From an uncultured Mycoplasmatota bacterium (GTDB taxonomy: Bacteria; Bacillota_I; Bacilli_A; RF39; UBA660), in assembly GCA_947572405.1 (NCBI GenBank), contig CANPBV010000049.1, forward strand, positions 1-11,868: a stretch of 11,868 bases of DNA. Direction: 5' to 3'. The notes under the pieces are model-generated. The model worked only from the letters and a program-made list of their open reading frames with translations, was not told the DNA's origin and searched no databases. Positions 6,366 to 11,868 of the stretch are shown piece after piece. Every line of letters begins with the position of its first letter. Within the stretch, counting starts at the first letter, position 1. Position numbers and translations under genes: made by a program.

Positions 6366-9300
6366 ATGACAAAAAGTACAGCAGCGAATTCTAGTACTAA
6401 ATTGGGATTGCATACTGGTGACGAAATATATAATGCATATATGGCAGAAATTAGTCAATGTCGGCGTTTAGAAGCCGAGGAAGAAAAATTATTATGGATT
6501 GCTTTAAAAAATGGAAACTTAGAAGCCAGAAACAGGTTATTTGAGGGAAATTTAAAACTTGTAGTTAGTATAGCGAACAAATATGTAAATAAGGTTCGGC
6601 ATTTAAAAATACTAGATATCATCCAAGAAGGAAATTTAGGTTTATTAAAAGCAATTGATGGATTTGATGTAGAGTTAGGCTATGCTTTTTCAACCTATGC
6701 GAATAGTGTAATTGAAAATAGTATAAAAACAGCTATTGATAAAATAGAGTATGAAATAAAGCGATCTGCTAAAATAAATCGGGATTTTCGTCAATATCAG
6801 AAACTTATGGCAAAAAGTGAGCAAGAAGGTAGAAATAAACCTGAAGATAGTGAATTTTGTTCCATATTGGGAATTACACCAAAAGCATTAGAGAAGGCTA
6901 AAATGAATTCTAGATTTGACACAATTAGTCTAAATAGTAAAATGGGTGAGGAAGAAGATGCATTAGAATTTGGAGATACAGTTGCAAGTACCGAAATGGA
7001 TTTTGATAATCTAATTGATAAAATGGTTGACTTTGAGCTTTTAGTAGCACTTAAAAGTCTTTTAAAACCTGAGGAGTACTACATTATATACCATACGATT
7101 CTTGGAGAAGAAAAGAAAACGAATGAACAGGTAGCGCGAAGTTTAGGAATTACAAAACAAGCAGTGAATCAGAGAATCAGAACAATTTTGAAAAAAATAA
7201 AAATTCTAATGTCAAAAAACCGTAACAAAATTACCATTGAGATAGCAGGAATTAAAAAAAGAGATGGTATTCTTTTTGAAAAAAGAAAAATCAAGCCATT
7301 ATCTCTTAAAAATATTACATTATATCTATATATACAAGCAACTTTGACAGAAAGGGAAAAAATATTTTTAAAAGAAATCTTGTTCGGAAATTATAGTTAC
7401 TCTATGCAAGACATGGCTTTATTATATGATATTTCCCTAGATGAAATAAAAACAATGTACCAAGAAATTAAAAGAAAAATTTCGATTAAATTATCAGATA
7501 TGGAAAAATATCAAAGCTTTAAAAACAGTTTGATAAAAACACATGGAGCAAAGATTTTTTATGTATTTGAAAATGATAGATTTATTGATTATGATGAAGT
7601 AAAAAAGCAATATGAAAATTGTACATATGAAGAAATTGTGCAAATGTATCCAGATTATGAAAGACAACCTAATAAAGTGAAACAGCTATTAGAGAATTAT
7701 TTTGGTGTTGTAAAACCTTCTTCAAAAACAGATTATGAGATCGAAAGGGAAGTCAATTTAGTTCTACATGGTTATAATCCAAAAAATATTAACTTATCTA
7801 ATGAAGTATTAAAGCAAGTGTATCAAAAACATAGGGAAGAATTTACCTCTATGGAACAATTATATTTAGAATGTATTATATTTAGAGATAAAAATATAGA
7901 AGAATTCACTTCATCTTATGGACCATATAAACAAACCCAAGTTCATAGAAAAAAATATAGATTAATTAATCGGTTGGAAAGAATATACTATCGAATTGAT
8001 AAAGTCTTTGAAGTTTCAATTACGAAAGAACAATATATAAAAATTGTAAATGAATATAATAATCAAATACCAGAAGACATTATAAATTTATTAAACGGTT
8101 ATTTTGGAGTAAGAACACAAAAATTGACCATTTCCCAATTAGCGCAAAAATATCAAGTTTCTGAAGAAGAAATGAGTGGTATAATATTTGAAGCCAAATC
8201 AAAACTACAAACCATTTATACCAATAGAAATCGGCAAATTCATATAGAAAAGTCAGTTTATGCTCCTTTTGTTATTGATAGAAAATATGAATATTCTAAG
8301 GATACAAGAGAAGCACTTGATTTATATATCATTCAAAATAAAGATTATAAATATATAGCAGGAAAATTAAATATATCAGAACATAATGTTGCACAACTAA
8401 TATCGAGAGGAATACAGAGAATAGATTTTTATCGTTTTCAAATATTAGAACCAATAAAAATTACTTATCATGAATTAGAACAATTTTTTCATTCATTGCC
8501 AAAACCTTTAGATGAGGATATGAGACAAATTGTGATATTAAGATATCGAGACTATTTATCTAATGATGAAATATCTACACAATTATCTTTGCCATTAGCA
8601 AAAATCAATCGTTTATTTTCCAATTTTAATGTTATGTATTTAAAGTATAAGCTCAATAATGTCCAAATAGATCATAAAGATATTTGTGTAGAAATAGAAA
8701 GACACATGAGTGAAAGCATATTAACCGAAGAAGAAAAAACCATTATGAGTTTGTATATAGGATTTATTTGTGAATATAATTTGGAAGGAGCAAAGTGCAC
8801 AGAAAAAGAAATAGGGAAACGCTTAGGGCTTTCTACTGATATGAAGCGTAAAATTCATACCTGTCTAAATAAAATAAAATCCAGAAAAATAGGAATTTTA
8901 AGACCAGAAATGATTTATAATTTGGATCGAAGTGCAATAGAAAAACAATTACAGGATCCTCATTTACCAATAGAGGAGAGGGATAAAGATTTAATATGTC
9001 GTCTATTAGGATTGCAAGGATATTCATATCAAACTTTAAAACAGGTTAGTCAAGAATTAGAAGAAAATGAAAAGAACCTTAGAAGAAGATATCAAATAGC
9101 GATTGTGAATATAAATAGATATATGTTGAAAGAAATAAAAGAGAAACTGAATTATGAATATGATATCTTACCAAACTTAAAATATTTTAGTAACAGTGAT
9201 AGACTTTTTATTCAGGAATATTTTAAAATGGGAATGAGTATAGAAGAAATCGCAAAAAAATATAAGTTATCTAAGGATAAAATCTCTAATAAATTAAATC

Positions 9301-10004
9301 AGATTCAGAATAGGTTACATAATATCTTATTTGATCCAAATGCTCCAAAGTTTGATTTTGATTATTGTGAAGAAGTTGTTACTAATCCAGACTTACCATA
9401 TTATGGAGAGATAGGGCAAGTGAAAAATATATTTGATTTATATGTTGGACAAAATGAATTATTAAATTTAAATATAGTACAAATTATAAAAAGATTGAAT
9501 TTGAATATGAAAGCAGAAACCTTAAAAGAAATAATTTATAACTTTATGCTTAGTATATGTAAATATAGAGATGGAATTAGAAAAGAAAACACATTTCCAA
9601 TAGAGAAAGTAAAAATGTATTATGAGCAATATCAGTCAATCCTTTCTGGAGATGAAAGAATAAAATTTTGTCATTATATAGAACGTTATGAAAAAAGTAC
9701 TATTAGTAATAGTCCAAAAATGAATAGAACCATTTTATACAAAATACTTGAAAGTGAAATGGGGAATCATTTCTCAATGCGAACGGCAACAAAAGAACAA
9801 GTTTTCCAACTCTTAAAAAAACATTCTAATTCTTTCAGCAATAGTACTAGAAGGGCACTAATGATTAAATTTGGAATAACAAAACGAGAATTTATGACTG
9901 GAAAAGAAATGAATCATGTACTTCGTATTTTAGATGATCTACATAAAAAATTGACAATGCAGGAATCCGATGCTTTTGTAAAAAAATATCATACTAATAA
10001 TTGA
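6366..10004 (+). CDS. Giant sigma-70-like protein with tandem sigma-4-like domains
   Basis: The 1212-residue protein begins at the ATG 7 nt after AAAGGGGG; an in-frame ATG at 6330 lies upstream of the predicted transcript. Residues 25-283 form a sigma-70 core: regions 1.2/2.1 (25-75, NLKLVVSIANKYV), 2.2 (DIIQEGNLGLLKAIDGFD, 84-101), 2.3-2.4 (AFSTYANSVIENSIKTAI, 107-124), region 3 (131-180) and region 4 with the helix-turn-helix EQVARSLGITKQAVNQR (254-270). Ordinary sigma factors end near here. The remaining 900 residues are Lys/Ile/Asn/Tyr-rich and contain repeated units of about 50 residues shaped like region 4, clearest at 326-376, 566-618, 643-691, 712-762, 785-843, 866-922 and 938-988. 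No membrane segment or catalytic motif was seen. It probably directs RNA polymerase or binds multiple DNA sites; its target is unknown. Sigma core assignment is firm, the repeat reading is by eye. Confidence 0.85.
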   Translation: MTKSTAANSSTKLGLHTGDEIYNAYMAEISQCRRLEAEEEKLLWIALKNGNLEARNRLFEGNLKLVVSIANKYVNKVRHLKILDIIQEGNLGLLKAIDGFDVELGYAFSTYANSVIENSIKTAIDKIEYEIKRSAKINRDFRQYQKLMAKSEQEGRNKPEDSEFCSILGITPKALEKAKMNSRFDTISLNSKMGEEEDALEFGDTVASTEMDFDNLIDKMVDFELLVALKSLLKPEEYYIIYHTILGEEKKTNEQVARSLGITKQAVNQRIRTILKKIKILMSKNRNKITIEIAGIKKRDGILFEKRKIKPLSLKNITLYLYIQATLTEREKIFLKEILFGNYSYSMQDMALLYDISLDEIKTMYQEIKRKISIKLSDMEKYQSFKNSLIKTHGAKIFYVFENDRFIDYDEVKKQYENCTYEEIVQMYPDYERQPNKVKQLLENYFGVVKPSSKTDYEIEREVNLVLHGYNPKNINLSNEVLKQVYQKHREEFTSMEQLYLECIIFRDKNIEEFTSSYGPYKQTQVHRKKYRLINRLERIYYRIDKVFEVSITKEQYIKIVNEYNNQIPEDIINLLNGYFGVRTQKLTISQLAQKYQVSEEEMSGIIFEAKSKLQTIYTNRNRQIHIEKSVYAPFVIDRKYEYSKDTREALDLYIIQNKDYKYIAGKLNISEHNVAQLISRGIQRIDFYRFQILEPIKITYHELEQFFHSLPKPLDEDMRQIVILRYRDYLSNDEISTQLSLPLAKINRLFSNFNVMYLKYKLNNVQIDHKDICVEIERHMSESILTEEEKTIMSLYIGFICEYNLEGAKCTEKEIGKRLGLSTDMKRKIHTCLNKIKSRKIGILRPEMIYNLDRSAIEKQLQDPHLPIEERDKDLICRLLGLQGYSYQTLKQVSQELEENEKNLRRRYQIAIVNINRYMLKEIKEKLNYEYDILPNLKYFSNSDRLFIQEYFKMGMSIEEIAKKYKLSKDKISNKLNQIQNRLHNILFDPNAPKFDFDYCEEVVTNPDLPYYGEIGQVKNIFDLYVGQNELLNLNIVQIIKRLNLNMKAETLKEIIYNFMLSICKYRDGIRKENTFPIEKVKMYYEQYQSILSGDERIKFCHYIERYEKSTISNSPKMNRTILYKILESEMGNHFSMRTATKEQVFQLLKKHSNSFSNSTRRALMIKFGITKREFMTGKEMNHVLRILDDLHKKLTMQESDAFVKKYHTNN

Positions 10005-10014
10005 GAATCATATC

Positions 10015-10035
10015 ATATAATAAATTTTATTATAT
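10015..10035. repeat. All-AT palindrome after the sigma-like gene
   Basis: ATATAATAAA (10015-10024) and TTTATTATAT (10026-10035) are perfect reverse complements around a single T, beginning 10 nt after the stop codon. It is followed by A5, not a T run, so it is not a convincing terminator. A second short inverted repeat, GTTTTT/AAAAAC, lies at 10046-10061. Confidence 0.5.
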
Positions 10036-10088
10036 AAAAAGTTTAGTTTTTGATTAAAAACCCCTATTTTAAGGCCGATATACAAGAA

Positions 10089-10124
10089 TTTAAAGTGATT
10101 TTACTACTAATTTACTACTTTAAA
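10089..10124. repeat. Direct repeat TTTACTACT nested in an inverted repeat
   Basis: TTTACTACT occurs at 10100-10108 and again at 10111-10119, an 11-bp period that puts both copies on about the same face of the helix. The pair sits inside a perfect 8-bp inverted repeat, TTTAAAGT (10089-10096) and ACTTTAAA (10117-10124). Tandem sites of this kind often bind recombinases, excisionases or regulators. Nothing in the window identifies the protein. The rest of 10005-10245 has no gene that I can support. Confidence 0.5.
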
Positions 10125-10191
10125 AAGAGTTTTGATAAAGAGCCTTGATATGTTAAAATTTTTTCAAACACTATCCATTACAAGTGTTGAT

Positions 10192-10218
10192 TTGACCTTT
10201 AAAAAAATGTTGTATAAT
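10192..10218 (+). promoter_or_regulatory. Promoter of the broken gene at 10246-10942
   Basis: A perfect TATAAT lies at 10213-10218. TTGACC at 10192-10197 is 15 bp upstream, shorter than ideal. A 6-bp inverted repeat (AACACT at 10167-10172, AGTGTT at 10183-10188) sits just before the -35 and may be a regulatory site. The AAAGGAGGG ribosome binding site follows at 10231-10239. Confidence 0.55.
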
Positions 10219-10245
10219 ATATAACGAACAAAAGGAGGGATTTAA

Positions 10246-10942
10246 ATCAATAAATATTTATTTAAAATGTTTGAAGAATTAAAAAAAGCATATGGAATAA
10301 AAGATACATTTGATAACTTTAGTAAGTATCAAGATTTATTTGTAAATTGGGTTATTAGCAAAAGAAATGCTACCACTAATTATGTTCAATTATTTGACTA
10401 TATGGAAAATTATGAAGAAATTCAAACCTATATTATGGCTGAATTTGGAAAAGGAATATATGATACTATTGCTATTGAAATGGCTAATAATACGATACAT
10501 CAACCAGTAGTAATATCTCCTATTTGCAGAAACGATAAAAAGGGATAGTGGAATTGAAGTTTTTACAGGAGAACTTGACGATGTATTTGTAAAATATTCA
10601 ACAAAAGATGATTATGAAACCAACCCTAATTGCCATCCAATATTTAATGATGAAATAGGTACATTAATGACTCAGATTCCTTATTCAAAAGAAGAATTAT
10701 ATCCATTTTTAAAACTTATTGATTCATATAAAACATTGTTCATTGGAACCTATGGTTCTTTAAGTGATAAAGATTGTGAGGAAAATTTAAAAAGAATTCA
10801 AAGTTTATATCAAGAGTTATGTGATATAAGTTCTAGAGATGTTAATTTTTGTTCTGAAACACAGAAAGGTTCCTATTTATCAGCTATAAAAATTAGTTCA
10901 AGAGCAAAGGTATTAAAGAAAACCCTTACATTACATAGATAA
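10246..10942 (+). pseudogene. Frameshifted gene of unknown function with a lost start codon
   Basis: Two adjacent reading segments belong to one gene. The first (to the TAG at 10546-10548) and the second (open from 10514, stop at 10940-10942) join by removing one nucleotide between 10514 and 10548, most simply in the A5G3 run at 10537-10544. The restored product would be about 231 residues. The ribosome binding site at 10234-10239 points not to the first ATG (10267, 27 nt away) but to an in-frame ATC at 10246; with ATG there the protein would begin naturally with M-N-K-Y-L-F-K-M-F-E-E-L. Start loss plus frameshift suggest a decaying gene, though ATC initiation and a sequencing or assembly error are alternatives. 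The product looks soluble, helical and acidic. I do not recognise the family. It has its own promoter and terminator. Confidence 0.7.
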
Positions 10943-10967
10943 CTTTAAAGAATTATTGTTTATAATT

Positions 10968-11011
10968 AAAATAATTTTGGTATAAATAATTATAATCCAA
11001 AATTATTTTTT
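10968..11011 (+). terminator. Intrinsic terminator after the broken gene
   Basis: A perfect 13-bp stem pairs 10968-10980 (ending TTTTGG) with 10997-11009 (starting CCAAAA), and the run of T continues to 11011. The 16-nt loop can itself fold (TATAA with TTATA). It closes the transcript of the gene at 10246-10942. Confidence 0.75.
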
Positions 11012-11027
11012 GTTTCAACATTTAAGA

Positions 11028-11033
11028 TATAAT
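11028..11033 (+). promoter_or_regulatory. -10 box ahead of the 42-residue ORF
   Basis: A perfect TATAAT lies 19 bp before the ORF at 11053. No convincing -35 is found at 16-18 bp upstream, where the sequence is the T run of the preceding terminator. The start near 11040 would fall within the ribosome binding site. Confidence 0.35.
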
Positions 11034-11052
11034 ATTATGGGAGGGATACGAT

Positions 11053-11181
11053 ATGAGTAAAGAATTAGAAGATAAAATAGAAACATTAGCATTTCAATTT
11101 GAAGATAGTTATTATTGTTCGGGCGAAATAAGTCAAAGTTTTGCAGAAAAAGTAACAAATTTCATTTCTAGAACTAAATAA
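11053..11181 (+). CDS. Small acidic protein, 42 residues, unknown function
   Basis: A 42-codon frame starts at the ATG at 11053 and ends with TAA. It is preceded by GGGAGGG (11039-11045) at 7 nt, an excellent ribosome binding site, and by a TATAAT box. The product starts MSKELEDKIETLAF and is rich in Glu and Asp, with single Cys22; no hydrophobic stretch, signal or known motif is seen. The N-terminal half could be one amphipathic helix. It may be a genuine small protein or the remaining start of a larger gene, since nothing recognisable continues after the stop. I do not recognise it. Confidence 0.55.
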   Translation: MSKELEDKIETLAFQFEDSYYCSGEISQSFAEKVTNFISRTK

Positions 11182-11189
11182 CATGAAAC

Positions 11190-11220
11190 ATAAATAAAAT
11201 ATCCCCGCTTGAAAGCAGGG
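11190..11220 (-). terminator. Minus-strand terminator of the zinc-ribbon gene
   Basis: The segment 11203-11220 folds as a 7-bp hairpin with a 4-nt loop. On the plus strand it has a C-A mismatch, but in minus-strand RNA that becomes a G-U pair, so the stem is fully paired there. The minus-strand sequence that follows is ATATTTTATTT. It lies 67 nt beyond the stop codon of the minus-strand gene. A remnant hairpin of an insertion element is the alternative. Confidence 0.55.
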
Positions 11221-11235
11221 AAAAATTAGGCTCTC

Positions 11236-11266
11236 AATAATATCAATTCTGTGAACTGTTATTATT
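11236..11266. repeat. Imperfect 14-bp palindrome between convergent genes
   Basis: The arms 11236-11249 and 11253-11266 pair at 12 of 14 positions around a TGT centre. It lies just downstream of the minus-strand zinc-ribbon gene and before its terminator. No T run follows in either direction, so it may be an mRNA-stabilising stem or a protein site. Confidence 0.45.
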
Positions 11267-11286
11267 TCAATGAAAATTAATATTTT

Positions 11287-11712
11287 TTATAAAGTATATT
11301 TATTAATTGCTTCTATCAGCCTCTCAATATTCTTTTTGTTTTTGGAATTTGCAACGAATTCTGTTCCAAGTTTACTTCTACTATTAAAAGATAATTGTGT
11401 TTTATTTTCATCTATTTCTTTTAAATAGACAGTTAGTTTTTCGCCATAAGAAAACATAGACATGCGGACATTAATGTAAATAATATGTTCCTCTGAATCA
11501 ACTCTGGTTACTTTAAACGATTTTATATCATTCACAGCTTTCAAAACTACCTCTGTAGCTTTTTCCATATTAAAAGCTACAGTTAATTCTCTTGCTTGAT
11601 GACCCCATGAACCACTTTTAAATTCATTGGCATATGTTTTCGCTCCACAATTTAAGCAAACATCAGCATTATCTTTTAATTGTGTTCCACAATTTGTACA
11701 AAATTTTCCCAT
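11287..11712 (-). CDS. Zinc-ribbon protein with an uncharacterised C-terminal domain
   Basis: The 141-residue protein begins with a compact zinc ribbon: Cys5-x2-Cys8 and Cys19-x2-Cys22 (CTNCG and CLNCG), which should hold one structural zinc. After a short linker, residues 45-140 form one alpha/beta domain that I cannot name with confidence; its alternating strands and ending in SKNKKNIERLIEAINKY recall small domains found behind zinc ribbons in many Bacillota proteins of unknown role. No signal peptide or membrane segment is present. I chose the ATG at 11712 rather than 11724 because GGTGAT, a ribosome-binding match, lies just before it, and because the extended -10 at 11729-11737 would start transcription almost at 11724. 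The gene is the only one on the minus strand and is convergent with its left neighbour. Function unknown. Confidence 0.8.
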   Translation of the reverse strand: MGKFCTNCGTQLKDNADVCLNCGAKTYANEFKSGSWGHQARELTVAFNMEKATEVVLKAVNDIKSFKVTRVDSEEHIIYINVRMSMFSYGEKLTVYLKEIDENKTQLSFNSRSKLGTEFVANSKNKKNIERLIEAINKYTL

Positions 11713-11728
11713 TTTTATCACCATATTT

Positions 11729-11754
11729 ATTATATCATATTTTTATGATTTCAA
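11729..11754 (-). promoter_or_regulatory. Promoter of the zinc-ribbon gene with inverted repeat
   Basis: On the minus strand TATAAT (11734-11729) is preceded by TGA, giving an extended -10. TTGAAA at 11754-11749 is only 14 bp upstream and is a poor -35. An inverted repeat, ATCATA (11734-11739) and TATGAT (11744-11749), abuts the -10 and could be an operator. Confidence 0.5.
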
Positions 11755-11821
11755 ATAATTTATCCTTATTCCAATGTTTTAAATTCTATTATTCTATACT
11801 CATTAAAGTTTACTTTTTAGT

Positions 11822-11868
11822 GTGCCAGGCATGACATATAACTAGGTGGTGAAAGTCCACTATACACG
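11822..11868 (+). mobile_element. 5' end of a group II intron, cut by the window edge
   Basis: The sequence starts GTGCC, a form of the group II 5' consensus (GUGYG), followed by AGGCATGAC and then a stem GTGG (11846-11849) / CCAC (11857-11860) closing a TGAAAGT loop. The GGTGGTGAAAGTCCAC block is typical of the start of domain I in bacterial group II introns, which are self-splicing retroelements usually encoding a reverse transcriptase-maturase. Only 47 nt are visible, so the class, maturase and 3' end cannot be judged. The insertion lies in the intergenic space upstream of the zinc-ribbon gene, in the opposite orientation to it. No similar sequence occurs elsewhere in the window. Confidence 0.7.

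Noticed and set aside
6366..7214. Reading the sigma core as the housekeeping sigma factor (RpoD/SigA)
   Set aside because: Key residues of the -10 recognition helix are missing, and the protein lacks the usual end after region 4, so it is an alternative or derived sigma.
10530..10548. Programmed -1 ribosomal frameshift at the A5G3 run
   Set aside because: The downstream frame is reached by +1 (or -2), not by -1, and no stimulatory stem was evident after the run. An indel explains it better.
10667..10942. Independent gene starting at the ATG at 10667
   Set aside because: There is no ribosome binding site, and coding-like sequence in the same frame continues upstream to at least 10541, so it is the second half of the broken gene.
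11634..11834. Plus-strand open frame opposite the zinc-ribbon gene and its promoter
   Set aside because: It is antisense to a gene with clear CxxC motifs, has no ribosome binding site and an unnatural Phe/Leu/Tyr/His-rich composition.
1..11868. CRISPR arrays, tRNA or rRNA genes, riboswitches, DnaA-box clusters, parS sites
   Set aside because: None was found by reading: no spaced repeats of CRISPR type, no cloverleaf, no TTATCCACA cluster and no TGTTTCACGTGAAACA.

Overview
The window is strongly A+T-rich, uses TGA as a stop (two clear genes end in it), has strong GGAGG-type ribosome binding sites and promoters of the ordinary TTGACA/TATAAT kind. The core mnmE-mnmG-rsmG-noc/parB run is the gene order found beside the chromosomal origin in Bacillota. 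Together with the MnmE N-terminus this suggests an uncultured low-GC Bacilli/Mollicutes-like lineage that keeps the standard code. The placement is inference; no rRNA or other strong marker is present.

Layout. Positions 1-128 hold the terminator of an upstream gene and a promoter. Positions 129-2025 hold a small HD-domain hydrolase followed 4 nt later by mnmE. Positions 2026-2107 hold a hairpin and a separate promoter. Positions 2108-4673 hold mnmG and rsmG, overlapping by 14 nt. Positions 4674-4775 hold a terminator-like hairpin and a promoter overlapped by a perfect 11-bp inverted repeat. Positions 4776-6272 encode a Noc-type ParB-family protein with a very long Pro/Thr/Asn-rich linker. After an excellent intrinsic terminator and a new promoter, 6366-10004 encodes a 1212-residue protein: a sigma-70-like core (regions 1.2/2, 3 and 4) followed by about 900 residues that look like a string of further degenerate sigma-4-like helix-turn-helix units. 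Positions 10005-10245 are intergenic and rich in repeats. The right end looks accessory: a broken gene (10246-10942), a possible 42-residue ORF, a minus-strand zinc-ribbon protein, and the first 47 nt of what looks like a group II intron running off the window.

How the genes fit together. MnmE and MnmG form the enzyme complex that modifies the wobble uridine of certain tRNAs. RsmG methylates 16S rRNA in the 530 loop. The ParB-family protein carries all four residues that distinguish Noc (nucleoid occlusion) from ParB, and its promoter is overlapped by an inverted repeat whose arms are Noc-site half-sites in reversed order, which suggests autoregulation. The usual soj/spo0J (parA/parB) pair does not follow; the giant sigma-like gene sits there instead, under its own promoter. 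The two strongest candidates for something undescribed are the sigma factor with an array of sigma-4-like domains, and the linker-expanded Noc with its operator-like palindrome.
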